Origin: Ga0077555 sp050187415
Lineage (GTDB): Bacteria; Pseudomonadota; Alphaproteobacteria; Rhizobiales; Hyphomicrobiaceae
Assembly (NCBI GenBank): GCA_050187415.1
Contig: JBFWXN010000014.1
Location: 1 to 64,000, forward strand
Direction: 5' to 3'
Length of the DNA: 64,000 nt
Positions 34,061 through 43,654 of this stretch are shown here, piece by piece. Both the position numbers and the translations under genes were made by a program. The notes beneath the pieces were generated by a model. It was not told the DNA's origin, searched no databases, and saw only the letters and a list, made by a program, of their open reading frames with translations. Numbering within the stretch: the stretch's first letter is position 1; each line of letters starts with the position of its first letter.

Positions 34061-35434
34061 CTAGCCGAAGACATCCCTGACGAGACGGGGATATTTTGCG
34101 CCCAGCGCGATTGCGCGAGCCAGGAACAGCACGATGTAGGATGCCCACAGACCATGGTTTCCCAAGGATCGCCCCAGCATCCAGTAAAACAGTAGAAAAA
34201 TGCCGATCGAAACGACCATCGTATTGCGCAATTCTCGCGTACGGGTCGCGCCGGTAAAAATGCCGTCGAGCTGAAAGCACCACACTCCCGCGATCGGCGA
34301 AACCGCCACCCAAGCGAGAAATGCGAGCGCCACCGCCTGGACCTCGATACTTTTGGCGCTGAACCCGACAATCGCAGGCCCGGCAATCCAGACGACAACG
34401 CCCAGCGCCGCGGCGAAAACGGCGGCCCAGCCGGTTGAAATGACCACCGCGCGATCAAAACCCGCACGGTCGCGCGCTCCGACGCTGCGCCCGACCAGAG
34501 CTTCAGCCGCGAACGCGAAGCCATCGAGCAGATAGATCATGATGGCCATCATGCCGTAGAGCAGCGCATTGGCGGCGAGCGTCACGTCGCCCGACCGAGC
34601 GCCCTCCGACGTAAACACGACGAGCGCCGCGTAGCCGATGAACGACCGCACCACGAGATCGCGGTTGATTGCAAGCGACCGCCCAAGCCTGGCCTTATCG
34701 AAGGCATCCAAGAGGGGAGCGCGGGCGGTCATTTTCTGGGCGATCCGGAAAGCAAGGCCCAACCCGGTGAGCGCGGCCACGTTCTCCGCGACGAGCGCGG
34801 CCGATGCCACGCCGGCAACGCCTCCGCCGAGGGCGAGGCCGAACAGCACCGCAAGGCCGATATTGAGCAGATTGAGAAAGAGCTGGAGACAGAACGCCGT
34901 TCCAGCGCGCCCGAGCCCGATCAGCCATCCGAGCAGAGCGAAATTGACGAGCCCTGCCGGAGCCGCCCAGATGCGAATATCGAAATAGGTCGTGGCCGCC
35001 CGGAGAACCTCGGGCGATCCACCCGTCAGCCAGAACGCCGCGTTCCGGATCGGCATCTGCAATAGGACGAGACCGACGCCCGAGACCAGCGCAACCATCA
35101 ATGCACGCAGCAGATGCCCTGCGATCTCACGGCCGTCGCCGGTACCCAGCGCCTGCGCCGTCAGCCCGGTCGTCCCCATCCTGAGGAATGAGAACGTCCA
35201 GTAGAGCATGTTGAAGATAACGGAACCTATGGCGACCGCACCCATCAGATGCGGAACCCCGAGCTGCCCCACCACCGCCGTGTCGATAAAGCCGATGAGT
35301 GGCACCGTCGCATTCGACAGCGTGATTGGCAGCGCGATCGCCAAAACCGCCGCATGGCCGATCCGAGCCGGATTACCCCGGCGAACCGTCTCGCACGCGG
35401 CACCCCCCTGCGTGCCGACCGGCGCGTCTGTCAC
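34061..35434 (-). CDS. MATE-family multidrug/cation antiporter (DinF-like)
   Basis: A 457-aa membrane protein with about 12 hydrophobic helices in the two-half MATE arrangement. Family marks are ALPITLSNATVPLIGFIDTAVVGQLG in the first helix, RMGTTGLTAQALG, and YLLDGFAFAAEALVGRSVGARD at the start of the second half. It exports organic cations or drugs in exchange for Na+ or H+. The GTG at 35434 is used because it overlaps the stop of the DUF6460 gene (GTGA) and the family N-terminus starts soon after; a long upstream extension in the same frame belongs to the neighbour's reading. Confidence 0.9.
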   Translation of the reverse strand: MTDAPVGTQGGAACETVRRGNPARIGHAAVLAIALPITLSNATVPLIGFIDTAVVGQLGVPHLMGAVAIGSVIFNMLYWTFSFLRMGTTGLTAQALGTGDGREIAGHLLRALMVALVSGVGLVLLQMPIRNAAFWLTGGSPEVLRAATTYFDIRIWAAPAGLVNFALLGWLIGLGRAGTAFCLQLFLNLLNIGLAVLFGLALGGGVAGVASAALVAENVAALTGLGLAFRIAQKMTARAPLLDAFDKARLGRSLAINRDLVVRSFIGYAALVVFTSEGARSGDVTLAANALLYGMMAIMIYLLDGFAFAAEALVGRSVGARDRAGFDRAVVISTGWAAVFAAALGVVVWIAGPAIVGFSAKSIEVQAVALAFLAWVAVSPIAGVWCFQLDGIFTGATRTRELRNTMVVSIGIFLLFYWMLGRSLGNHGLWASYIVLFLARAIALGAKYPRLVRDVFG

Positions 35435-35793
35435 TCGCCGCGGCCTCCGCGCCCGCCAAGTGCTCCCAAGATCCGCGCTATGATCCACACCGGTATCACG
35501 ATCACCGCACCGAGCAGGAAGTAGCCGATGGCGCCCTCGAACACGCCGAAGCCCAGCGTCGATATGCGATGAATGAGCATCTGGACGTGGTAGAAGATGT
35601 TCTCGGGCCTGATGTTGAGCGCCGACATGACGATGCCCACGATGATCGAGAGCACGATGAGACGCACGATCACGCCGATGGGATTGCCCCCGAATAAGCT
35701 GTTCCTGTCCAAGCCTCGCTCCCAGACCGAGCCCCATCCGGCCAGAGACTCCAGCCGCCGGGGGATTGCACGATCGAGCGGTTCCGATATCAC
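35431..35793 (-). CDS. DUF6460 membrane protein
   Basis: A 120-aa protein with two transmembrane segments (VIVRLIVLSIIVGIVMSALN and AIGYFLLGAVIVIPVWIIAR) joined by a segment NIFYHVQMLIHRI, the pattern of the alphaproteobacterial DUF6460 family. The start is a GTG at 35793, the only reasonable initiator before the first helix; a shorter form cannot be excluded. It overlaps the MATE gene by four bases, so the two are co-translated. Function is unknown. It is divergent from the Lhr-like helicase gene, with 57 bp between. Confidence 0.75.
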   Translation of the reverse strand: MISEPLDRAIPRRLESLAGWGSVWERGLDRNSLFGGNPIGVIVRLIVLSIIVGIVMSALNIRPENIFYHVQMLIHRISTLGFGVFEGAIGYFLLGAVIVIPVWIIARILGALGGRGGRGE

Positions 35794-35850
35794 GAACCGG
35801 CGTCCGCCGCGACCGGTCGCGACACCATCTCGACGCGCGAGAACCGCTGC

Positions 35851-38469
35851 ATGGCCAGCGGCCCGTTGAGTTCGAACCGTAGCGGCGCCAAACGCCCCGC
35901 CGCCCCCCGGAAACGACTTGCGCCTGCTCCAGCTGGTCCGGTGACGTGTCTCCCGAAGCCGGTCGCCGACTGGTTCAGGTCACGGGGCTGGACACCTCGC
36001 TCGCACCAAATCGCGCTGCTCGAGCAGGCGCGCAAAAAGCGCTCGACCCTGCTGATTGCTCCCACGGGCGCCGGAAAGACGCTGGCGGGTTTCCTGCCGA
36101 GCCTTGTCGCGGCAAGCGAAGCCCAGCCCATCGAGCGCAGGGGCGCGGGGCTGAAGACGCTTTACGTCTCGCCATTGAAGGCGCTGGCGGTCGACATTGC
36201 GCGCAACCTTACGCACCCCATCGCGGAGATGGGACTGCCATTGCGCGTCGAGACGCGCACAGGCGACACACCGCAATCGCGCCGCACCAGACAACGCACC
36301 AGGCCGCCCGATATCCTGCTGACGACTCCAGAACAGGTCGCACTCCTGATCTCGGGAGAGGACGCGGGCTATCTTTTCGCTGACCTCGAGACCGTCATAC
36401 TCGACGAGTTGCACGCACTCGTACCATCGAAGCGCGGGGACCTTCTGGCTCTCGGGTTGGCGCGGCTACGCCACTTGGCACCGAACGTGACGCTAACCGG
36501 TCTTTCGGCAACCGTTGCGCGCCCGAGCGAGCTGCGTGCCTGGCTTGCCCCCCAAAACGAGCCCGTGGAGGCGCGCCAGACCACGATCCATCTGGCCGAC
36601 GCCATCGAGTTGAGCGGCGGCAGTCGGCCTGACATCTCGATCCTCGAGACGGAGGACGCCCTTCCTTGGGCATCGCACTCCGCTCGCTATGCCGTGCCCG
36701 AGGTGCTGGCGGCAATTGCGGCTCACCGTCTGTCGATCGTGTTCGTCAACACGCGCCTCCAGGCGGAGCTGATGTTCCATGAATTGTGGAAGGCCAACGA
36801 GACGAGCTTACCTATCGCGTTGCACCACGGCTCGCTGGCCGTGGCACAGCGCCGCAAGGTTGAGGCGGCCATGGCGGCGGGCAAGCTGCGCGCGGTCGTC
36901 GCGACATCGACACTCGATCTCGGCATCGACTGGGGCGACGTCGACCTCGTCATCCACATTGGCGCACCGAAGGGTGCGAGCCGCCTCATCCAGCGCATCG
37001 GCCGCGCCAATCACCGCCTCGACGAGCCCTCGAAAGCGTTGCTCGTACCGGCCAACCGGTTCGAGGTCCTCGAATGCCGCGCCGCACTCGAGGCGGCAGA
37101 GGCTGGGGCGCAGGATGCCGTTGTCAATCGGCGGGGCGGTCTCGATGTTCTCGCCCAGCACGTCCTCGGGGTGGCCTGCGCCAGCCCATTCGATCCGGAC
37201 TCGGTCTATGCCGAGGTGTCGACCGCGCTGCCCTACGCGGACCTTTCGCGACCCGACTTCGACCGCGTCGTCGATCTGGTCGCGACCGGCGGCTACGCCC
37301 TTCGGTCCTACGACCGTTTCGCCCGCCTGAAGCCGACCGACGACGGTCGCCTGCGCATCGCCCACCCCCGCATCGCTCAGCAATATCGACTGAACATTGG
37401 AACCATCGTCGAAAGTCCGATGGTGAAGGTGCGGCTCGTTGGCCGGCGAGGCGCATCCGGACGGGCAAAGGGTAAGCCCCTCGCGGGAGGCCGGGTCGTC
37501 GGCGAGATCGACGAGTGGTTCGCGGGAGAGCTGACGCCCGGTGATGCGTTCGTTCTGGGTGGCGAAACGCTGCGCGCCGAAGGCTTTCGCGACAACGAGA
37601 TGTTCGTCTCGCGAGCAACCGCCAAGGACCCGATCGTACCGAGCTATCCCGGCGGACGATTTCCACTGTCGACGCACCTTGCGCGCAGAGTGCGCGAGAT
37701 CCTGGCCAACCCGGACCGGTGGCAGCGCTTGCCCACTCCGGTTGCCGACTGGCTACACCTGCAAGAGCAGCATTCGTCGCTGCCGGGTCCTGACGAGGTG
37801 CTGATCGAAACATTCTTACACGGCAGCCGCCATCACATGATCGTCTACCCGTTCGAGGGCCGTCTCGCTCACCAGACGCTCGGCATGCTGCTCACGCGTC
37901 GCCTCGAGCGAGCCGGAGCCAAGCCGCTCGGATTCCTCGCCAACGACTACGCCATGGGGATCTGGGGGCTCGGCGATCTCAACGCCATGGTCGCGTCCGG
38001 CACGCTGGATCTCGACGCCCTATTCTCAGAGGACATGCTGGGCGACGACCTGGATGCCTGGCTCGCCGAAACCAGCCTGATGCGGCGCACCTTCCGCCAT
38101 TGCGCCATGATCGCCGGATTGATCGAGCGGCGACATCCGGGGAAGGAGAAAAGCGGCCGCCAACTGACCGTATCCGCTAGCCTCATCTATGACGTTTTGC
38201 GCCGGCACGATCCGCATCATATCCTGCTCGAAGCAGCTTACAGGGATGCGGCGACAGGCCTCTTGGACATTGCGCGGCTGGCGGAGTTCCTTCACCGCAT
38301 CCGTGGGCGGGTGCGCTATACTCCACTCGATCGGGCGTCTCCCCTTGCGGTGCCGATTCTCCTCGAATTGGGACGCGAGGCGGTTGGCGGCGAGGCCCGC
38401 GAGGCGGCTTTACGCGATGCGGCCGAGCAGCTCCTGCGAACGGCCGGCATCTCCGGGCCGAGACAGTAA
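35851..38469 (+). CDS. lhr: ligase-associated DEXH-box helicase (Lhr-like)
   Basis: An 872-aa superfamily 2 helicase. Walker A is APTGAGKT near residue 70, the DEXH box is DELH (VILDELHALV), motif III is GLSATVA, and motif VI is QRIGRANHR. The Lhr winged-helix and C-terminal core domains follow (VESPMVKVRLVGRRG, then FRDNEMFVSRA). The length matches the bacterial Lhr-core form linked to ATP-dependent DNA ligase operons. It unwinds DNA 3' to 5' in a damage response. The gene for PdeM follows after 29 bp; the exonuclease and ligase genes of the same set are not next to it. Confidence 0.92.
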   Translation: MASGPLSSNRSGAKRPAAPRKRLAPAPAGPVTCLPKPVADWFRSRGWTPRSHQIALLEQARKKRSTLLIAPTGAGKTLAGFLPSLVAASEAQPIERRGAGLKTLYVSPLKALAVDIARNLTHPIAEMGLPLRVETRTGDTPQSRRTRQRTRPPDILLTTPEQVALLISGEDAGYLFADLETVILDELHALVPSKRGDLLALGLARLRHLAPNVTLTGLSATVARPSELRAWLAPQNEPVEARQTTIHLADAIELSGGSRPDISILETEDALPWASHSARYAVPEVLAAIAAHRLSIVFVNTRLQAELMFHELWKANETSLPIALHHGSLAVAQRRKVEAAMAAGKLRAVVATSTLDLGIDWGDVDLVIHIGAPKGASRLIQRIGRANHRLDEPSKALLVPANRFEVLECRAALEAAEAGAQDAVVNRRGGLDVLAQHVLGVACASPFDPDSVYAEVSTALPYADLSRPDFDRVVDLVATGGYALRSYDRFARLKPTDDGRLRIAHPRIAQQYRLNIGTIVESPMVKVRLVGRRGASGRAKGKPLAGGRVVGEIDEWFAGELTPGDAFVLGGETLRAEGFRDNEMFVSRATAKDPIVPSYPGGRFPLSTHLARRVREILANPDRWQRLPTPVADWLHLQEQHSSLPGPDEVLIETFLHGSRHHMIVYPFEGRLAHQTLGMLLTRRLERAGAKPLGFLANDYAMGIWGLGDLNAMVASGTLDLDALFSEDMLGDDLDAWLAETSLMRRTFRHCAMIAGLIERRHPGKEKSGRQLTVSASLIYDVLRRHDPHHILLEAAYRDAATGLLDIARLAEFLHRIRGRVRYTPLDRASPLAVPILLELGREAVGGEAREAALRDAAEQLLRTAGISGPRQ

Positions 38470-38498
38470 TCGATGCGAGCGCACCGGGGACCAAGCGC

Positions 38499-39224
38499 AT
38501 GGGCACAGGCATCGCCGAGATTGCGGCATTGGAGACGTCATTCGAAACGCGCACGATGCAGGTCGGCGAGACCGAAATCGTGGCCGATCGCACCGGTGCC
38601 CTTTACGTGCCGTGCGAGGGCACCCTCATCGTCGCCGACCTGCATCTGGAGAAGGGCTCGTCCTACGCAGCGCGGGGTATCTTTCTTCCGCCCTACGACA
38701 CACTCGACACATTGCAGCGCCTTGACAAAGTGATCCGACGCTTCCGTCCTCGTCGAGTGATCGCATTGGGTGACAGTTTTCACGATCGCCGCGCCGCAGA
38801 CAGGCTTGGTACCGAAGCGCTCGCGATCCTGCGCCGCCAGCAACGAGGCCGCGAGTGGGTCTGGATTACCGGCAACCACGATCCTGACATCCGTCCGGCG
38901 ATCGGCGGTCACGTGCACGACCACATTGCTCTCGGCCGCCTCGTCCTTCACCATGAGCCCGTTCCAGGGCCGGTCGACGGCGAGATCGCGGGCCATCTTC
39001 ACCCGGCCGCTCGCGTCGCCATCGGGGGTGCGGGGTTGCGCCGGCCGTGCTTCGTCGCAAGTCAGACGAGGCTCGTGCTGCCCGCATTCGGTTCCTTCAC
39101 GGGCGGCCTCAACGTCCTCGACCCGGCATTCGAACCCCTCTTCGACGGCGACAACTTCGACGTACACGTCCTCGGCCAGGCCGGGGTCTATCCGATCGCC
39201 CGGTCGAGCCTCACCGTCGATTGA
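38499..39224 (+). CDS. pdeM: ligase-associated DNA damage response endonuclease PdeM
   Basis: A 241-aa calcineurin-like phosphoesterase. Metal-binding motifs are VADLHLEKG, ALGDSFHD, ITGNHDPD, VLHHEP and the GHLHPA motif. This order and the short length define PdeM, the partner of the Lhr-like helicase in ligase-associated operons. It acts on DNA as an Mn-dependent endo/phosphoesterase. The ATG at 38499 has GGGGA upstream; an ATG at 38556 would remove 19 poorly conserved residues and remains possible. It is co-transcribed with lhr. Confidence 0.9.
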   Translation: MGTGIAEIAALETSFETRTMQVGETEIVADRTGALYVPCEGTLIVADLHLEKGSSYAARGIFLPPYDTLDTLQRLDKVIRRFRPRRVIALGDSFHDRRAADRLGTEALAILRRQQRGREWVWITGNHDPDIRPAIGGHVHDHIALGRLVLHHEPVPGPVDGEIAGHLHPAARVAIGGAGLRRPCFVASQTRLVLPAFGSFTGGLNVLDPAFEPLFDGDNFDVHVLGQAGVYPIARSSLTVD

Positions 39225-39247
39225 ATTTGGCGGGTCGAACCTGGAAA

Positions 39248-39268
39248 CTGCGGCATCCGGTGCCGCAG
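39248..39268. terminator. bidirectional hairpin between pdeM and the TIGR02186 gene
   Basis: Perfect 8-bp stem CTGCGGCA / TGCCGCAG with loop TCCGG between two convergent stops (39224 and 39271). No T-run follows, as is common in GC-rich alphaproteobacteria. Confidence 0.5.
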
Positions 39269-39270
39269 GC

Positions 39271-40188
39271 TCAACGCCCGCTGCCGCGGAACGCCATCGC
39301 CGCGAGCAAGCCGGCGCTCATTGCTATGACGATGATCGATAGCCCGTAGATCAGCGGCTTGCGGAAAGCCAAGCCATACATGATGGCTTCGAAGCCTTGC
39401 CGATGCAGCTCGAGCTTCGTCGTATACTGGCTCAGCAGCTCGCCATTCCGAAACAGGAAGACGCGCGTCTCGAAGGGACCGACGACGACGTTGGCCGGCA
39501 CGTCGATCGACGCGCGAAACAAGCTGCGACCGATAAACGCCACCGAATATTCACTTGTGGTGTAAAGACGATCCTTGTTCTTCAGGCTGACGATGGCCTG
39601 CCGGAACTCCCTCACTTCGGCCGCAGTCCTGCTGGCTGCACTCTTGGAGAGCTCCATCGGCACATAGGCAAAACCGATGTTGGTCGACTTCAGCACCTCG
39701 GGCGAGGCGATCTCGTCGAGCGGCCTCGTCGAAGCGATCGCATAATAGCTCGGCACACTAGCCATGGTCATGGAATCGGTATTGAGCCAGAGGCCGGCCA
39801 CTCGACCCTTCTTGCGGACGGTAAGCCGCGTGGGCGTCCCGACGACGACGATGACCACATCGTAGAGGCCGGCCTCGGCACTCGACTGCCGGCTATGATC
39901 CACCGCGCCGAAAACAACGATCTCGGTTCCTGAAAAATTCGACGTAACCGGCACGTTGCGTGTGGAGACATCGGCCTGCACGGTCTCGCGGGGCAGTGCC
40001 GGTGCTGCCTCACCGCCGGGATTGGGCGGTGAGGGCTCGATCCGTTGTGGGACAGGAACGGGGATTGGAGTTGGGCGCTGGTTCTGCTGCGCTTCGGCGA
40101 CCGAAACGACAAGTCCACCTGCCCAGGCCGCTACCACGAAGATGAGCACGAACCTCGCGCACATCCTCCATTGCAGCCTGTCTCGCAT
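39271..40188 (-). CDS. TIGR02186 family membrane-anchored periplasmic protein
   Basis: A 305-aa protein with an N-terminal signal or anchor (CARFVLIFVVAAWAGGLVVSV), a Pro-rich linker (QNQRPTPIPVPVPQRI), a beta-rich periplasmic part (SNFSGTEIVVFGAVDHS, VVIVVVGTPTRLTVRKKGRVAGLW) and a C-terminal helix (LIYGLSIIVIAMSAGLLAAM). This is the alphaproteobacterial family TIGR02186, often next to a TSUP-type sulfite/sulfonate exporter; none is adjacent here. Function is unknown. The ATG at 40188 is used; an ATG at 40164 is also possible. Confidence 0.82.
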   Translation of the reverse strand: MRDRLQWRMCARFVLIFVVAAWAGGLVVSVAEAQQNQRPTPIPVPVPQRIEPSPPNPGGEAAPALPRETVQADVSTRNVPVTSNFSGTEIVVFGAVDHSRQSSAEAGLYDVVIVVVGTPTRLTVRKKGRVAGLWLNTDSMTMASVPSYYAIASTRPLDEIASPEVLKSTNIGFAYVPMELSKSAASRTAAEVREFRQAIVSLKNKDRLYTTSEYSVAFIGRSLFRASIDVPANVVVGPFETRVFLFRNGELLSQYTTKLELHRQGFEAIMYGLAFRKPLIYGLSIIVIAMSAGLLAAMAFRGSGR

Positions 40189-40368
40189 GTCAGATTTCCG
40201 TCCCGGACGACCGCCCCGGCGATCGAACGCAAAGGACACACAAAGCCTGCCATTTGGCAAGCCATGAAGCCGCCAGAAGCACGGTTTTCGCTTGATCGAG
40301 GCTCCTAGACGAGAAACGGCCCAGGATGGGAGCGTGAGCACCCCAACCATCCCGAGCCGATCCCCGAG

Positions 40369-43344
40369 CTAACGAATGACGGCTTTGGTTCGACCGTCCA
40401 TCGATGCGCTGACGGCGACCCGTGCATTATTCGCCGCCTCGTCCGCAGGCATCGCCCGCCAAGCCGCGATCTGCGTGTCCATGGCTTGGAGCGTCTCCGG
40501 TGGCAGACGTGAGATCAGCATGTCGCGACGGCGCGCAGCCACAGTATCGCCGCCGCGTGCGGCAAGTGAATACCACTTGTATGCTGCTGCATGATCCTTC
40601 GGCACGCCGAGGCCGCTCTCATAGAGGACGCCAAGATTGTATTGGCTGTCGTGCAGGCCATGCTCTGCCGCGCTGGTGAACAATCGAGCGGCCGTGATGT
40701 AGTCGGGCGATCCACCGGTCGGGCTCGCGCTGATCACCGCGAGGTTATGCATGGCCTTCAGATTGCCCTGCCGCCCCGCCTTCTCGTAAAGTGCCCGCGC
40801 TTTGTTACGGTCGGCCTTCACGCCCATCCCGCGCTCGTAGAGCGTCGCGAGGCGGTATTGCGCGATTGGCTGCCCTTGATCGGCGGCGTGCTCGTACCAT
40901 CGGGCGGCCTCGGCGAAATTCTGCCGGACGCCTTTGCCTTCGGCGAGACGGGTCGCAACCTCGAGTTGGGCTGCAGCGTCGCCCTGCGCGGCTGCGAGCC
41001 GCAGCGAAAGTGGTCCGGTCATTGCGGGCGGCAGGTTGAGGTGCCGCCGGTCCTGGCCGCCGGTCCCTGGCGCCGACCCCGAATTCTGATCAACAGAGGA
41101 CGTTGATATGGCGGTTGTCGTCTTCGAGTGCGACGGAGCCTGTGGCTGCGTCTCGGTCGAAGACGGGCCGCCCGCTACTCCGTTCGAGTTCGCGGCCGAG
41201 AACGCAGCACGCTGAGACAGCCCCGCCAGGCGCGCACGCTCGCGGGCCTTGATCACGGTGTCGTACGTTGCCGGTGACGTTCCGAAAGAAACGGCCATAC
41301 CCGGCCCAGCAGCGGTCTCGGGAGCGGTATTTACAGCCTGTTCGGCGGCTTCCGGCGCGGGCACCGACTGCGCCGCAGCTATTTTGCTCGGGGCGGGCAG
41401 CTCTGGTGTCGCCTCATTGTGGACCCCGCTGATCTTCTCCGCTTCCTTCGTCTCAGCCTGCTCGATGGCCACCGACGCGGACGAATTGAATAATCCGTGC
41501 TTTTGCCCGAACAGGAACCAATAGCCCGCAAACAGCACGGCAGCGATCGCGACGATCAGCACGCCGGGGCGAATAACGCCCGTCGCGGCAAGGCCGCCGG
41601 TCACGCCCTTGGTAGTCCAGGCTTTCTCGAGCTTGCCTTTGGCTGCTGCGTCTGCTTCGGCGTTTGGCCGCTCTGCAGCCTGACGCGCCATCGCGATGAA
41701 AGCCCGCCTATCGGTGCTCGTCGAGGGAGTGTCGGCAGGCGCACCTTGTTCCGGCGCTTCGTCCGAGGGGAGCTCGGAGCCGCCTCGGGCCTCACTGATG
41801 GCTCGATGCGAACGCCGGACAGGAAAGAAAGCGTCGGTGGGTCGTGGCAAGTCAACATCGGACCGGCCCCGGCGTTCCGCGTCCGCCCTGCCTTCCGGTC
41901 GATAGACCCGATCGGCTGGCATGCTGTAGCTCTCAGCCGAAAGATCGGCCGCGCCTTGTCTAGCCGTCAGGTTGACCAGCCCTTCCAACGGATCGTCAAA
42001 CCCTGATTGCCCATCGTCCGTTGCACGCGCGTCGTCTAACTGCCCGATGCGAGGAGTGGGCGACACTTGGTCCGCCTCGACGGAGGATGGAGCGTGGGCT
42101 GGCTCATGACCCGGGATCGCCAGCGGCGGAGGCTGCGCAACGTGCTTCCCACCAGCCTCGGCGCGCTCGAGTTTGTCGAGAACATGCTGCATGGCCAGTT
42201 GCAGCGTCTCCAGGGCCTCGAGAGTGCCGGCTTCGTTGCGCCGCCGCTCGTCCATGAACGAGCCGACGATCTCACTGAGCGAGGCAAGCTGACTGCCTGT
42301 CGCCAGGGCCGACATGGCCTCGAGGGTCGGCTGGGCTTCCGCGACTGGTGAAGTGTCACGTGCGTACGCCGCGAGCACACGCTCTGCCGCACGCCCGGCG
42401 GCGTCTTCGGCAAACTGGGTAAGCTCGTCCGCGGTCGGCACGAGCGCTCCGAACAGATTGAGAACTTTCTCGTCGGTAAGATTCTGACCTATCTCGCCAA
42501 GCCTTTGCTCGATGCCGTCGAGCCGGGCGAGTTCACCACCCGAACGCCGAACCTCGCCCTCCAGCGTTCCGAGACGCTCGCCGAGGGCATCGACAGCCTC
42601 CCTCGGCGCGAGGCGATCGAGCACTGTTTCAACGCGTCGGGCCGCCTCGAAAAGCCGGGACTGTGCCACGTCGATAGCGGCATGGTCGATGCTGCCGCCA
42701 AGGCCGGAATATGCGAACGTATCGCCGGCCTTCTCGGCTTCGCCGGTGAACGCGGTAGGGCGCGTCATGGCATCCAGCACGCTCCGCAGAGGCGGTACAC
42801 CGTCCTCCGCCTCGTAGCTCCGCGTCAGGGCCTCGGCGGTCTCGTTGTCCCAGGGCTCATCGTCACGATGGTGCCTTCCGAGTGGCGAATCGCCATTGGG
42901 AAATTCCTGTTGGTCAGAGCCCGATAAAGGCGTCTCGCGTTCGCCCTCATTGGCTGCGGACACTTCTGGGCGCCGCCCATCGTGCCGCTCTGCCCCGCCC
43001 TCCGGATGCGCGAAACGGTTGGCTCCGCCCGGCAGCCCGAAACGAAAAGCCGGTGGCTCGCGATCGGATGTCGTGAAGAGCGGGCCATGGCTGTCGTCGT
43101 CATCTTCCGGCGCTACCCCATGCGGCGCAACGGATCCAGGAGCCGGCTCGCCGTGCGGTTGTTTACCACTGGAGGCCGTCGGCGCAACGTCACTGGGCGC
43201 CGCCTCCTCTTTCGCACCGGCCGCCCCCTCCACCTGAGCGATGTGGGCTGCAATGCGATGCAGGAGTTGGTCCAGCTCTTCCCGCCGCTGCGCAGGCATG
43301 TCGATTTCGCGACGTCCCCTGCCAGATCGCTCCGAATCCGCCAT
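40369..43344 (-). CDS. large Sel1-repeat membrane protein (PodJ-like architecture)
   Basis: A 991-aa protein. The first 590 residues are acidic and low in complexity with coiled-coil stretches (RLFEAARRVETVLDRLAP). One transmembrane helix (VLIVAIAAVLFAGYWFLF) follows near residue 600, then a Pro/Ala-rich linker and, from about residue 800, four Sel1-type repeats (AQYRLATLYERGMGV, SQYNLGVLYESGLGV). A long cytoplasmic coiled coil, one membrane pass and periplasmic Sel1 repeats are the layout of PodJ and related polar organisers. The ATG at 43344 with GAGGACTAA before it is chosen over a TTG 18 bp upstream. A role in polarity or peptidoglycan control is inferred. Confidence 0.75.
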   Translation of the reverse strand: MADSERSGRGRREIDMPAQRREELDQLLHRIAAHIAQVEGAAGAKEEAAPSDVAPTASSGKQPHGEPAPGSVAPHGVAPEDDDDSHGPLFTTSDREPPAFRFGLPGGANRFAHPEGGAERHDGRRPEVSAANEGERETPLSGSDQQEFPNGDSPLGRHHRDDEPWDNETAEALTRSYEAEDGVPPLRSVLDAMTRPTAFTGEAEKAGDTFAYSGLGGSIDHAAIDVAQSRLFEAARRVETVLDRLAPREAVDALGERLGTLEGEVRRSGGELARLDGIEQRLGEIGQNLTDEKVLNLFGALVPTADELTQFAEDAAGRAAERVLAAYARDTSPVAEAQPTLEAMSALATGSQLASLSEIVGSFMDERRRNEAGTLEALETLQLAMQHVLDKLERAEAGGKHVAQPPPLAIPGHEPAHAPSSVEADQVSPTPRIGQLDDARATDDGQSGFDDPLEGLVNLTARQGAADLSAESYSMPADRVYRPEGRADAERRGRSDVDLPRPTDAFFPVRRSHRAISEARGGSELPSDEAPEQGAPADTPSTSTDRRAFIAMARQAAERPNAEADAAAKGKLEKAWTTKGVTGGLAATGVIRPGVLIVAIAAVLFAGYWFLFGQKHGLFNSSASVAIEQAETKEAEKISGVHNEATPELPAPSKIAAAQSVPAPEAAEQAVNTAPETAAGPGMAVSFGTSPATYDTVIKARERARLAGLSQRAAFSAANSNGVAGGPSSTETQPQAPSHSKTTTAISTSSVDQNSGSAPGTGGQDRRHLNLPPAMTGPLSLRLAAAQGDAAAQLEVATRLAEGKGVRQNFAEAARWYEHAADQGQPIAQYRLATLYERGMGVKADRNKARALYEKAGRQGNLKAMHNLAVISASPTGGSPDYITAARLFTSAAEHGLHDSQYNLGVLYESGLGVPKDHAAAYKWYSLAARGGDTVAARRRDMLISRLPPETLQAMDTQIAAWRAMPADEAANNARVAVSASMDGRTKAVIR

Positions 43345-43654
43345 TTTAGTCCTCGTCGACAAAGTCGTTCCCAGGGGCCAGCAAGCTGGGGCGTATGATT
43401 TCGAAGCCTGCGTCTATTAGTTGTTCACTAATGTTCGCATGTCCCAGCTAGTTGCATTAACAAGGCCCTGACTGTGAACAAGAAAAAGCCATCGACAATC
43501 AACGTGTCTGCATCGTGTAAAAGAACGGTTAAGTATCGTTATCTTCTGTTACGGTCTTGAAATTGTGCCCGGATTGCCACAATTGCGCACTACGCTGATG
43601 CTTCGTCTCGGCGGCCTCCGGGACGTGCATGCTTTCTACGGTTGGGAGAAGACG
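43345..43654. other. 310-bp divergent intergenic region with nested inverted repeats
   Basis: It separates the leftward Sel1-repeat gene and the rightward coiled-coil gene and must hold promoters for both. It contains the palindrome ATTAGT-TGTTC-ACTAAT (43416-43432), and its core half TTGTTCAC (43421-43428) recurs inverted as GTGAACAA at 43474-43481. The region is richer in A and T than the neighbouring genes. No tRNA or small gene was seen. Confidence 0.5.
43416..43481. repeat. operator-like inverted repeats, half site GTGAACAA
   Basis: ATTAGT (43416-43421) and ACTAAT (43427-43432) form a 17-bp palindrome; TTGTTCAC (43421-43428) and GTGAACAA (43474-43481) form a second inverted pair 45 bp apart. 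This is compatible with a regulator binding two sites and looping. Confidence 0.35.
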
